From contig CP136069.1 of NCBI GenBank assembly GCA_032622095.1, forward strand, positions 52,498,760 through 52,562,759: a DNA stretch of 64,000 nucleotides, written 5' to 3'. Origin of the DNA: Siphonodentalium dalli. Lineage: Eukaryota; Mollusca; Scaphopoda; Gadilida; Siphonodentaliidae. How positions within the stretch are numbered: position 1 is the stretch's first letter; each line of letters starts with the position of its first letter. Positions 11,302 to 23,643 of this stretch are shown here, piece by piece. The notes under the pieces were generated by a model. That model ran no database searches. It worked only from the letters and a program-made list of their open reading frames with translations, and was not told the DNA's origin. Made by a program: the position numbers and the translations under genes.

Positions 11302-12717
11302 TTTATAATGCGTGATAATTTTTGGCAAAGTCTCTCGCTTAATATGTTCGCAGAACAATGGCCTTGGTGGATTATCGATGAAGAGTTGAACAGTTGAACG
11401 CACACTGAGAACTGTTTAATGACAGTGCGTTCCAGCACTGGAAAATATCAATCATGAGATACAAAAATCGCCTTATTTAATACACACTCTTATTTTTCTC
11501 GAGCCATCAATGATTCCGCGAAGTAAATTAATAAACAAGGGGGTGGCATTTTGTTGGGTAATTTTCAAACAATCCGACCTAAATGTTAGATGCTATAGTG
11601 TACGGCAAATTGCAAATCACATTATATTTACTGTCATGCGAATTGGTGTTGTTGCAACCGAGAAAGAAATAACATTATAACCCAAGGATCGATAAATACT
11701 GTGTTGTTTTCCCGACAAAAGGCAATTAAACGATATAAACATACGATTGGCTGACTGCATTTAAGATTAAATAACTTGTGTCCAATCACCATGTATTAAT
11801 TCGCTACAATAATTTAAATGTGTTTAAACTAAGCCTAACTACATTTAACCACGCTTCTTGCCATATTTATACACATCCCTCCTGTTGGCAAGATTTCAGC
11901 CAGTTAAATGTATTTATAGTTGTATACATGAACTAGATCCCATCCATATTTCCTTATATGGATATGTGCAACAGTGCCAGTGGATATTACAGAAGTGGGA
12001 GCAATAAGTATTAATAACACTCTGGCTTCTGGCATGGAAGTGTTCAGTGGTTCTCGATTGCCGTTGGTCACACCAAATTTTAAACCAACAAGAGTGCTGT
12101 AAAAGTATATATTTCCACAAATTTGCCTATCATATTTTAACATTCCAGTACTTTCGAATCAAACAATCTTAATGCAGTCAGTATAATAGAGCGGCCATTA
12201 GAAGTTTAATGCACATTCGCACATAAGGGATTGTTATATACGGTTGGAAAGCTTATGGAATGTTCATTATTATTAGTCATGTTGTAGTGAGCAAAAGTGG
12301 TTGAGAAAATGTTGACATGGCAACCAACGCCATGCTATTTTTTTGTGAGAAAATTGAACAGTGACAAATCTAAGAATATAATTAGTCTGGATAAGATTAG
12401 TTCATATACCTATACCTATGGGGGAGGTTCTTCACAAAGTACAGCCATCTGCTATGTTTATATGTCACCTTGTCAAGGTCACACTTAAATGTCAAGGTCA
12501 TTCGGGAAAAGTTGAAAAACTTCATTTTCTCACACCAAGACACATACCAATAACATATATGTGCAGCCTGTTCTTGTGATTTTGCAAATGACATGCAAAT
12601 GCTGAACAAAATGATATTTTGCAACCCCATGTGTGGTGTATTTCAATCTCAGAAGGAGGTTCATAATATGTGGGTACTAATTTTCATATTAGGGGATGAT
12701 ATAATTACTGTTTGCTT
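11302..12717. other. Unassigned DNA with one direct repeat
   Basis: At 11,637 the phrase AATTGGTGTTGTTGCAACCG followed by AGAAATAAC recurs in the same orientation at 12,725, about 1.1 kb apart. Words such as GTCAAGGTCACACTTAAATG near 12,475 resemble Helitron interiors seen elsewhere in the window. No exon recognised. Confidence 0.4.
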
Positions 12718-13639
12718 TTTTTGCAAATTGGTGTTGTTGCAACCGAGAGAGAAATAACTTTATAACTTTATATATTCATCTCCATAATGAGTCTAAGTTT
12801 GTTGTTTAATTATGTCAAATATGGCGCCGCTTGAGTCCGAAATAGGGACGGGCGGGTCATCACAACTGATAGAAATATGTTTAGTGCCAATTATCAACAA
12901 ATTCATACAGTTTCTTCTCAAATGATACGAGAAATCAAATCGTGCGTGTTAAAAACGTCACATTTGGTGCCTAGATATATTTGCAAATATATGTCTATCT
13001 GTTTGTGTTCTATATATAACTTCACGGGGGCACCAAGACGTTCTAACAGTGGTATCTTTTTACGAAGAAGATAATGGTGGATGTTAAAATATTAGAATAG
13101 CTCATGTTAATAGTATAACACAATTGAGTCTGCTCCATTCACTATATTTTCCACAAAAACGTTACAAGAGATATGGAAATGTATAGAAGGTCTGTTCAAC
13201 AATAGTGGTCAAAGTGTGCCGTCAGTGGCACATGACTTTTCAGGATTCTCCAATACTGACATCTGACAAGGTAATATATGCCCAATATACAGAGGATATC
13301 TTTCATGTGTTAGAACAGACTCATCGCCTAACATAAACAACTCAATATCTCGCTCTGTTGCATATCAACATTTGTTTTAAACTGAGAATAATTAGCCAGT
13401 ATATATAGCACCACGAAAAGAGGAGCACCTGGACATTTCTTTGAAACATCTGTATCTTCATGGAGATATGATAACCAGGTGTCCCCAAAATGGCTCTATG
13501 TAAAACCCAATTGTCGGATTAATCGCGATAAACAAAATGACAATCGCTCCGATCCGACAAGGTGAGCAACTACTTATATTCCGAGTGTAAGAATCATGTT
13601 TTTGGTGCTATTTCGATATATAATTTATGAGAATATATG

Positions 13640-13678
13640 TGTATCTTTAACCTGGGCAACGCCGGCTAACCCTGCTAG
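13640..13678 (+). mobile_element. Helitron-type 3' end (plus strand)
   Basis: GGGCAACGCCGGCTAACC then CTG and CTAG, followed by T, closely resembling the 3' terminus of the complete Helitron that ends at 24,664. The body would lie to the left (12.4-13.6 kb), but its 5' TC end was not found with confidence. Confidence 0.5.
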
Positions 13679-14820
13679 TACATACTATATAAACATCGTA
13701 CGTTGTTCATTGGAAGGAGAGTAATGCGACACACAGGAAACAAGAAGACAGGAAGGTATGCCGGGTGTGCGGGTGGACGGTCTTAGAGGACAAAAACGCA
13801 TTTTCTTGACGATAGCACTAGTATCCATACATATAACATCATTGTAAATAAATGAATGGGAATCCATATGGTATTTATCTGCTTGTCATCATATATCACA
13901 TCTCACAAAATGTCGGAGTATATTTGAGAGTATAATCTTAATTTTTCTTAATACAGTTTATAGTAGTGTTTGTTTTGTTCTCAATTTATTGAATTTCTGT
14001 TTAGATATATAATGTCTCTAAACCAGTTTCAATTTAGTCAATTATATATTTGACTGACATGGGCATTAATTTTTCAAATTATAATAGAGCACAATGCGGA
14101 AATGAATAGAGTGAAAACGTTGCAGCGGTACCGTTTCAGCACAAAGACTGACATTCATGGTGGTAGCTAACGTCAACACGAGAGCAAGCACAATCGACCG
14201 GGAATGTATGACGCAGCATCGAAATAATTAATCTTGAACTAAAGTTTTGTCATGTATCCTCACGGCGGATATATATATACCACCAAACTTTATAGACATA
14301 CCGTATTTAATCCATTTTTTGACGGAGGTCTTCACATCGTTAATTGTAGAGGTGTATACAGTAAGCAATTGTAGGATCACAATGGAAGTGGTGTGGTCAA
14401 CGGGCGTCAAAAGATCCACTTTCTAATGGTGCCTATCGATTTACTAACAAGGTGTACCAGCAAGTGACTGTACATAATTAGGAGGCAATGATTATGAAAA
14501 GTAACTCCGATACGTCGATCAGGTATCTTATAAAGCTTCTCAAGTACCTATACAAATGAGTTAATTCAAGTTGAATATTTGTCGATAAAACACGCATTAT
14601 GATTTCACAAGCGTGCAGCCATGGCATCATGTATATTTATATATATTTGTTCACAAGAACGCAACATGTCCAGTGTAATTCAGAAAGTGAATAAACGGTG
14701 TCGGAAAATTAATTGATTCAATTCATGAAAACATGTCAATGACGCGATGATTAACATGAATTTGTTCAGTTTTATATTGTAGTAACCCCAGTGAGCGTAT
14801 CTAGAGATTTGATGCACAAG
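13679..14820. other. No feature recognised
   Basis: AT-rich sequence; short open frames here are isolated, without splice context or family resemblance. Confidence 0.4.
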
Positions 14821-14849
14821 AATTTTAAGTAATGTCAAAAATAAACCAT

Positions 14850-14975
14850 AATGGTCTTCGACGAAGTGCCGAAACGTCCAAGTGCTTGAACCGAAACAAC
14901 CAAGTGCCGAAAACACCGATATCGAGACGTCCTGAAAACCATTGGGTGCCGAAACGTCCAGGACTCCAGGTCAAC
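14850..14975. repeat. Short imperfect tandem words (GTGCCGAAACGTCC)
   Basis: AGTGCCGAAACGTCC and close variants occur four to five times in 120 bp, with intervening CAAGTG and GAAAACC words. This explains the open frames on both strands across it. Origin unknown. Confidence 0.5.
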
Positions 14976-15164
14976 TTATTTGGACATAGCAGTGATTGCT
15001 TTTGCACGTGTACATGCATTTTATGTTTGGACTGACATAGACTGACATATACCGGGTATTTAGTAATTTTACAAACAAACAAAAAAGAAAAAGAAAAAAG
15101 AATAAAACAAAATCAATGCTGACTGTCTAAATGTAGTGTTGATGTTAAAATGACATTATCTAAG

Positions 15165-15600
15165 TTTTAAGGCCAAAAATAGTTGAAAAGTATGAACGAA
15201 ACTGTTTTTGGGCTCCGGAGAAATTGCTTTTGGCTCCACTTGACCACCCACCCATCATACATGTACGTCATCGGTAAAAAGTTTTGACGCACACCACCCC
15301 CCCCCCCTTTGACATGGAAGTAATTGTATAGCTCAATGCAACCGCCCATCACTATTCCCTTGTGCGGTAAGGAAATATACAATTTTTTTGGGACATGGAA
15401 TTTCAAAATTTGCATACGAAGGGCTAGTCTGATCGTTGAAGCATTGGACCTAGAACAAATGGGTGACAAGCTGTTTTTTTTGTGTGTGTGTGTCATTTTG
15501 CAGAATCTGAGGAACAACATATCCAAAATCCGGTAAAATCCGCTTTGGGGAACATTTTCTAGAGCATTTTGAAAAAAGGTCTATTTGTGGTTTTTATGTA
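15165..15600. repeat. Decayed repeat fragments
   Basis: 15,165-15,262 matches 6,728-6,835. At 15,515-15,545 the phrase CATATCCAAAATCCGGTAAA then ATCCGCTTTGGG matches the terminal region of the long-inverted-repeat element at 50,346-54,654, so this is a third, isolated fragment of that family. A run of about 12 C lies near 15,295. Confidence 0.5.
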
Positions 15601-15879
15601 TGATTTTCCGTCCCTTTGAAATATACACTTGAATGGCATTTAAATTAAGGTTATACAGATGGCAGGAACAAGCAGCATAAACGAATTATACAACATGACA
15701 TATTTCATTTCGTGTACAATTCGATTGTCAAAATTCAAAATGACGGACAAAATGGCGACCGAAAGTGGTAAAATTTGACAACTTTCGCTATAGTAATATC
15801 ACCAGATCGCTTCCAAATATATCCGAAGTCAAAAAATTATAATTTTGACATTGATTTGTAATTAAATCTTCTCACATCG

Positions 15880-16660
15880 AATAGAATTTGATGAGTGTCC
15901 AAATCAACCAAACTAGTATCGAAATGAATCCAATGAATGTCCAAAACAACTTAACGGGTGTCCCAAACCATCAAAGGAGAGTAAAACCACAAAACGGGTG
16001 TCTCAACCACCTTCTTAATACTATACCAAATTAATCGGTGAGTGTCCCAGTCCATAGAACGGGCGTCCCAAACCAGCTAACTAGTGTCCCAAACCCACAT
16101 AATATGAAACACAGTCCACCCAAATACTGCCACAAACCATCCAAATAGTACCCAAACCAGTACAACGATTGCCACATGTCATTCATCGAGTGTGTTAATT
16201 CATGCACGTGGTGTCTCAAGCCATCAAGTGTGTACCACAAACCATCCAATGGGTATCGGATGGATTTTGACACACCTATGTGGTTTCGAACATATGTTCT
16301 GGAGAACTACCGGTGTGGTTTGGAAACATTCGTTGAATGAATTGGGTCCCTTATCAGTGTCGATTGAGACACTCATTTGGTGGTTCGGGATACTCATTTG
16401 GGTGGGTTGGAATACCAGATGCATGGTTTGGGGGACTACATGTGTGGGTATCGTTTGGGGCACTACCTACCTCAGTCTCTATCAGTTTGGGTAGTTTGTG
16501 AAACTCGTTTGGTGGATTGGGACACCCCTTCGATGGTTTGGGACAATATTTGGATTTGGGGCGACCATCGTATGGATTGGGATACTCACATGTTGGTTTT
16601 TGGTAACTAGATGGGTTTTGTAACTATGGTATATGGTTTGGCTCACTCGGGATGTGTACT
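15880..16660. repeat. Minisatellite that switches orientation in the middle
   Basis: The left part (about 15,890-16,250) is a diverged array of the words GTGTCCCAAACCATC; the right part (about 16,255-16,650) is an array of the reverse complement, GATGGTTTGGGACAC. The unit is about 20 bp (often read as 40-bp pairs) with many changes. The array as a whole is therefore a large imperfect palindrome with the turn near 16,255. The open frames on both strands here are products of this repeat. Confidence 0.75.
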
Positions 16661-16985
16661 AATATGTGGCCAAGAAATACGTGGTCAAACGGAGGGTCTC
16701 GGACAAAATTGCGGATGAAAATGGATGGCTCTAAACTCTAAACTGGTAATACGGTCAAATTTCGTGATACTTTAGTGACAATACGGCCATATGTTGTTGA
16801 ACAAAATGTTGATAAATAACAAGTTTTAAGAAATTTGATACCATAGTTGACAGAAAACTGTTGTTAGCATTATTATGTTGCAATAACTCGATTCTGATAA
16901 CTAAAGCGTATTTTGAAGACATGTTGTTGTTGTTGTATCTTGATGCTATGGGGACCGTCTGATCGATTGAGCACCTTCAAGTGAT
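16661..16985 (+). mobile_element. Family G MITE, degraded copy
   Basis: Matches the 30.7-kb copy from GTCTCGGACAAAATTGCGGA through TTGATAAATAACAAGTTTT to the GTTGTTGTTGTTG tract and a worn end (GATTGAGCACCTTCAA). The left terminus and TTAA site are lost. Confidence 0.65.
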
Positions 16986-17927
16986 TCGCTTCGAGCAAAC
17001 AACCTATAGCCAATATTGGCAATTCATAGCATTGTGGAATTTCCAACTGTTGATTTTTTTTACCGAAGATGGGGTGGACACGATGCTGCACGTATGTGTA
17101 AAGACCATCTATGTAATGAGAAAGTGCATGGTCACGTTATTTGGAAACACAATAGGTACACGTATATGTCATAATGTATTTTATTACATGATCCTACCTT
17201 TATTCCATTCAATAAACCCATTCTATAAATTGTGATATTAAACGTTCGTTTAATAACAGGAAATAGTGCCAGGTGACCTTTGACTTCCGGTTTGTGGTTT
17301 CTTTACATTCCGTACGCTACGTCTCAAAATACTATGGCTTCCAATATTTTTTCAACAAACCTTAATGAATTAAGAGTTTGAAAAGTTACGTCAATAAATA
17401 TACGCCATTAAATACGCTAAAGAGTCTTTATTTATCTGGGACTATTTCTTTGCGCGGACAATCAACGCAGAGTTGTGTGAAACCTCATCGCATGCCTAAT
17501 AACGAACCAAAGCCGGACGCTTTGGGTCGTATATAGGCTATATCTGATTTTGCGACGTCACCAATTATTAAGTAATACGACGCTGGAATTTTGATTTTTG
17601 AAAAGCACGAATGTGGCACATAGGATCGGTGGGCCAAAAGCATTATTGTCGTAATCGGCTGGCAAGAGGCCAACACAAATCAGTCGATGTATAACATTAT
17701 CCTATTTATATAAACGTCATAAATTCATTTATTTGTTTTTATTTATAAGGGAAAGTAGGTCCATGAATGATGCATTTCTAACGGGTATACTCCGGTACTC
17801 TACTGGATCAAATCATACATAAACTAAAACAACCACAACACAACGCTATATACCTGTATCTCAAATATTTATTTTCGAACTGGTACACAGCAGTGGATCA
17901 ATAATGCATGGTTCTGTAGAGACTATT
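16986..17927. other. No feature recognised
   Basis: No exon, RNA or window-wide repeat found in this 0.9-kb stretch. Confidence 0.35.
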
Positions 17928-17928
17928 A

Positions 17929-20228
17929 GTCCAGTGCATTTATGAGAAAAAAATGCCACACCCGGAACTAATTGCAACAGAATTGTTTTTTGCTGGAATA
18001 AGTACACAAACCCTCCATAAACAACATACTAAAAATCGGCAAAAATCGGAAAAATGGGAAATTGGTGAATTTCGTGAAATAAATTTGGGGAAATTTGGTC
18101 AAATCATCAATTTATGGATTTTCATGGATGCATATAAGAGCAATCAAATTCACAAATCCTACAAATGGTATGTGTATTGCGTCGACCTCAATTTCCTGAA
18201 CCCAGCACTGAAAACCAGTCCCAGATTCATTACGTATTTTTCGAGCTGTGTGCCTTCAAAAACGCGAGTTTGCCTGATTTCGGCCCATTTTCGGGGCCTC
18301 AATTTCGAAGAATGAGCCAAAATGCCTTATTTGTGATTAATTATTTAAAAAACTAGAGCAAACTGAAGGGATTTTTCAGTGTTATAGTAATTTCCTCACT
18401 AGATTAAACACAAATATGATTAATATGTGTATCTATAATTAAGAAGAAGATTATATTCTCAAACAAAATGTGTGTTCCATTGTATGGACCTGGCCAATTT
18501 TGCCTCCGACACTGAACGTGTGTGATGAAATGCAATATTTGAGGTCATGTAACTCAATAATTTAATACCCATATGCCATGCTTTTCTTATAACCTTTTAA
18601 GTATATTGGATTGAACAAAATGTAAAGGTATTAACAGGACATTATTTAAGAAAATCAACTTATGGCCCTTTGAATACTTAGTTTTAGCTTGTTTCCAAAG
18701 ATGCCAGTTTGAGGCATTTTTGTCCAATCTAAAAGGTTTTGGGCCATAAAAACAAAAAACAATGGGTGTTTTAATGTGTAAAATTATTTGAACTTTCCTC
18801 CCACAACAATTTAATGATAAAAAATTAGCCTTACATTGGTTATGCCATAGTATTTCACTTGATTTCTTTCATTTTTCAGGAAACTGACTCCAAATTTTAA
18901 CGTTGGTATAGGGGTAGGAAAAATCACAAAATACAATCTTATCACCAAATTACAGCCATTTCAGACACAATGTTGTTTTCTTCCAGTTTGTGTACATTCC
19001 TGTTGCATTATAAAACTGCTTAATACATTATAGGACGTTTATTTAGAATTTTATGGTTATGTTGTATAAAACAATCTCAAAATAGCCAATTTGACATTTC
19101 ACTGCCAAATTATGACAAAAAATATTATAGCTCTGTCAATAAACATAAACAAAGGAAATATGAAATTATGTATGAAAGAACAATGTAAGCAGAAACTGTT
19201 AATATAAAGTTTTCTGCTTCAAGATGCATAATTTTGAAGATTTTGTTGATATGCTTTCCCCTACCCCATTTTTCTGCCGTTCAAATTTGGAGTATGTTTC
19301 CACAATGATGAGTGAAATCCAGTGAAATTCATTGGTATAGCCATTGAAATGCTATTTTCTCAACAAAAAAATGATTTAAGAGGACAGATCACATAATTTT
19401 ACACAATAAACTTTCGTTAATTTTTCTGAATATGCCTAACATCCTTTTAAAATTGACAAAAACGTCCCACAATTGCATTTTCGGAAAAGAGGCTTGACTA
19501 AGAGTTCATAGGACCATAATTTTATTTTCTTCACCAATGCATTTGGAAATTCCTTCACAATTTGTTCAATCTAGTATTCTCAAATTGTTATGAGAAAAGC
19601 AGAGCATATGGATATTAATTTATTGAGTTACATGACCTCAAATATGGCATTTCATCACACGAGTTCTGTGTCAATGCAAATTTGGCTAAGTCCATACAAT
19701 GGAACACACATTTTGTTTGAGAATATTTTATTCTCCTTATTCATAGATGCACATATTAATCATATTTTGTGTTTTATCTAGTGAGGAAATTACTAAAACA
19801 GTGTAAAAGTAATTAATTTTGCTCTAGTTTTTTAAATAATTAACCATATAATACAGCATTTGGCTCATTCTGCGAAATTAAGGTTCCGAAATCAGGTAAA
19901 CTCGCGTTTTTGAAGGCACACAACTCGAAAAATACTTAAGGAATCTGGAAATGGTTTCCAGTTCTGGATTCAGGAAAATGTGGCCGACAAAATAGGCATG
20001 ATATTTGTAGGACTTGTAAATTTGAATTTTTTATATACATTCATGAAAACCCATAAATTGATGATTTGACCAAATTTTCTCAATTTATTTTCACGAAATT
20101 CACTAATTTCCCTTTTTCCGATTTTTGCCGATTTTTAGTATGTTGTTTATGGAGGGTATATGTACCAATTGCAGCAAAAAAAAATTCTGTTGCAATTAGT
20201 TCTGGGTAAAACCATAAATGCACTGGAC
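17929..20228. mobile_element. 2.3-kb near-complete palindrome with TA target duplication (family F), copy 1
   Basis: Ends are GTCCAGTGCATTTATG and its reverse complement, with TA on both sides (17,927-17,928 and 20,229-20,230). Almost the entire length is two inverted arms of about 1.1 kb that meet near 19,080. Matching marks include CTCCATAAACAACATACTAA (18,014) against 20,130-20,150, TGTGCCTTCAAAAACGCGAG (18,249) against 19,900-19,925, and GTGTTCCATTGTATGGAC (18,474) against 19,690-19,710. The arms have diverged by many substitutions. No transposase frame is intact. TA duplication with long arms fits a foldback derivative of a Tc1/mariner- or other TA-targeting transposon; the exact superfamily is inferred. 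Confidence 0.8.
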
Positions 20229-21879
20229 TATATACCGTGCGAAAGGAAATAAGATAATATTTAATTTGGATTCGATTGTTATCATAAGTCTGCATACTTA
20301 CATGCATCTGATAATCCATATATATCCTATTTTCTTGAATAGAATGAAAACACATAAGAAATGAACAAAGCAGAAGACACGTTCAGTTCCACGCGAATTC
20401 GGTCAATGGTGAAAGTTACACTATGACGTTTGTCGACTATGGTAGAAATTAACATGACGACATGTTATGATTGGAAATGAACATCCTCCCCCAGCACGCC
20501 AAGTAATATAGGCCTAATATTAGTTTCAGTTCCATGCACTCTCGACAACATATATAACTATTTATAATTACCCCACCAAACATAAGTCTGCATGTGAATA
20601 TTATTTGGTGGGAATCTGTAAAGTGATTTTGACAATAAATTTTTTAAACGCTACATGCAGAACACCAGGCCTATGTGATGGTTTTAGCTTTGGTTCGTTA
20701 ATTACGCTTGCGTATGATCATATTAGAAGTTGATGTTAGTTTCGCGTCCCATTTGTTGATTTAAGTATGTTTTATCGAGGTTTTGGAACATGTAATAAAT
20801 AGATCCTCTATGTATACTTCACATCACGTTTATAATAAACGGTGCGCCTGTATTGTCGGAAGGAAGCATTTAAATTATGATTTGTTAGCAAGCATTAGAA
20901 GCTACCAGCATTCGTCTGCACAACTCAATATGGAATATACACAATACAAATTCACAATTGTCCGACTACGATGTTTTCTCCCATTCTGATCATTAAAATT
21001 GGCGATAGCTTCAGCTTCACAATGGCGCGAAATGTCTTTGTTGCCGCGAATTGAACTGATAAACCGATGTGCAACCCGTCGCCGATGCTATGGAATAAAT
21101 GGATTCCGAAATGTCAACCAATGGAGCTATATCCCACGTAAACCTTTTAATTCTGACAAATATAATGCGTGTTTTGTTAAAGATACATGCATATATTGTC
21201 AGCGATTGAGGAGGTTAACAATAAACTTATGTTCTTTTCCGAATGGAAGTCGCGCAGCATTTCTTTTCAACAACCATAAACGCCTATTGAAGTTACACAA
21301 TTTGTTCTAGTATATGTCAAAAGATGATTGGAATCAATTCTTTTTCAAGATTTCACACATGCATAATGCGGAACAGCCGATGAACCTGCTTCATCTTGAT
21401 TTAGTGCACCAAACCAATTTGGACATCAAAGGCACGCTTATGGCACGTTCACATGTAGCTGCGAGAAAATGTCAGGTTTGCCCATGTGACTTACTTGACC
21501 AATGAAAAAAAATCTATATAAAAGCCAAGTGTTTGTGCATGTGTATATCTGTGTGTTTATTTGTCACTATATTTTGGCGCGTTAACAAATATATAACTCT
21601 CACGTCCGATTGCGTCCAATTTGTTACCATGTACTGAGTCACTTCTTAGAATTTCAGGCCCATCGATACAAGACAACCATAGATATAACGGGTTTCTCAA
21701 AGGTTGTCAAGGCGATATTTTTACTGATAATTTGCGTTACTTTCTCTAAAGGCGAATGTGGTTTCAACGGCGTCCGTCGTAAATTCGGGACAAACTCCGC
21801 GCACCGTTTGCCGGCTTTCTTTATATTATCTTCCTGCATGTCATGTTTGTCACCCGTCATTTTTTTTTTTTTACCTCGG
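20229..21879. other. Unassigned; one promoter-like spot
   Basis: No exon recognised. At 21,498-21,520 a CCAAT word is followed by TATATAAAAG, and the open stretch 21,650-21,880 encodes a hydrophobic run (KAIFLLIICVTFS) preceded by an acceptor-like TTTCAG at about 21,650. This could be chance; I see no supporting exon. Confidence 0.3.
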
Positions 21880-22640
21880 ACGACTTAAGGGGACATATAT
21901 GAGCAATAAGGAGCGTTCTTATCAGCTTAGAATATATGTATGGAATTGGTACACATTGGTCACATGACAGGGTAATGTCAAGGGATAGGTGCCTTTGACC
22001 TCAGACGACTTAAAGAGGGACTGATAAATTGCATGAATAATATATTAAAGAGCGTTTATTATCAGCTAAGTGCGCACAGGTAACATGACACGGGAATGTC
22101 ACTGGATATGTGCCGTTGCTCTCAAATGACTTAACCCTTTACCCAACAGAACGGCCCTGTGCCAATGCATTCTCTTATATATGCGAGTCGACCATAGGTC
22201 GCCTCGCATATATAAGAGAATGCATTGGCTTAACGCATATTAAAAATGATAAAATTGACAAAGAATGTAGAAAAATATTATAAAAATTGTTAAAAAATGT
22301 AAGAAAAAATTATAAAATTGTTAAAGAATGTAAGAAAAAATTGTAAAAATTGTTTAAATTTTTTTTTTTTAGGCCAATGCATTCTCTTATATATGCGAGG
22401 CGACCTATGGTCGACTCGCATATATAAGAGAATGCATTGGCACAGGGCATAACTGTAACCATCACAATGTGGTCAATGAACCGGTTCCAATGATATCCAT
22501 ATTTGTATGGTGTTATTGAGACAGACCGAAGATATTTTAGGCTGTTGAAGCTTTATTTGGGCGTTTTTGGCCGTTTTGTTGGGTAAAGGGTTAAAGGGGC
22601 ACTAATCGCTAGCAATACATATAGTTTATTATGAGATTAA
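21880..22640 (+). repeat. Dispersed repeat R1, copy 1, interrupted by a piggyBac-like MITE
   Basis: R1 matches, in the opposite orientation, 45,640-46,600. Shared marks are GGTGCCTTTGACCTCAGA, GATAAATTGCATGAAT, AAAGAGCGTTTATTATCAGC and CTCAAATGACTTAA. It is split at TTAA (22,131) by the MITE at 22,135-22,590 and resumes with AGGGGCACTAATCGCTAGCA. Non-coding. Confidence 0.7.
22135..22590. mobile_element. piggyBac-like MITE, copy 2
   Basis: Same TIRs as copy 1 (CCCTTTACCCAACA and its inverse) with TTAA at 22,131-22,134 and 22,591-22,594. It is 456 bp against 335 bp for copy 1; the extra length is mainly a tandem expansion of an A-rich unit (TAAAATTGTTAAAGAATGTA type, about four copies, 22,240-22,360). 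Both flanking hairpin modules (CCAATGCATTCTCTTATATA and inverse) are intact, and the second copy of the module is longer than in copy 1. Confidence 0.9.
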
Positions 22641-23643
22641 ACTAATTTTTCACACGATGTTCCTGCATGTCATGTTGATGAACTTTTACCCTCGCGCAAA
22701 GGAACAATTTCATTGGACGATCGGTAGTTCCGAGTGTTTTTCTATAAACAAATGGTTCTGTAACTTTTTTGATGTTTGTTTACATAACAAAGCGTACAAA
22801 TGTGACAATAACATGCCATGTACGCGACATTTACGATTGGTATAAGTGATGTGGACACCATCACAACTTACATGCGACGGTTAATTGGTGAGACGGCATA
22901 TATGCCCCACTATATATTCAGTTACAAATATATTTGATGGAAAAAGTAACGAGTGTCTCTTTCAGATCCCATGTTCTTGTATGTGTGTTATACATCACAC
23001 GGATAATGTTAGAGCGTCCCCAAGCAGGACCGATGGCACATCCTTCACATATATATGCACATAATTAAACTGCGTGGGTTATTTTTCGTCTCGCATAAGA
23101 ACTCCCGTGCGTAAAGATCGAATTGCTGGCCATATATACTGACAAGAGCTCTATTATTCAAATATTAATACGTTTGAAGTATAAGATATTCGGTAAAATT
23201 TTATCAGACCAAGTTCCAGACGATCTCCATGATTTATAGATAGTATATTTTATAGAGGTATATAGTGTACTCGCATATGTTTGTATTAATTATATGAGTG
23301 TACGTGTGGTACAGTACGCCAAAGATGTGGACAGCAGGAAGACAGCCTTTTTTGGTTATATCGTCCCCTATAATTCATCGTTTATGTATATGAGGTATGT
23401 TAAAATGTTATTACGCGCCCCGCGTGTATACTAGTGTAGAGATTATTGTATCCTATGGGCGCTGGGGGTTTTATTTATAGAATGGGAATTTTTGGACGGG
23501 TTAAAAGTCAAACTGCGACCCGGAGGCCGAATCCGGTAAAAGATGTAGTTGGGAATTTCAATTTCAATTGTTATTCGGATGCCAAGAAGTGCAAGGCTAG
23601 TAATTCTATGAGCAGGTCATTCGTGAAACCAATATAGTATATA
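22641..23643. other. No gene recognised
   Basis: A segment around 22,770-22,850 (TTGTTTACATAACA then GACAATAACATGCCATGTA) resembles 55,180-55,240, suggesting another old dispersed repeat. Otherwise nothing is supportable. Confidence 0.35.

Noticed and set aside
21610-21888. Secreted protein exon with a hydrophobic segment
   Set aside because: A TATA-like word and an acceptor-like AG are nearby, but there is no suitable start, donor or family resemblance.
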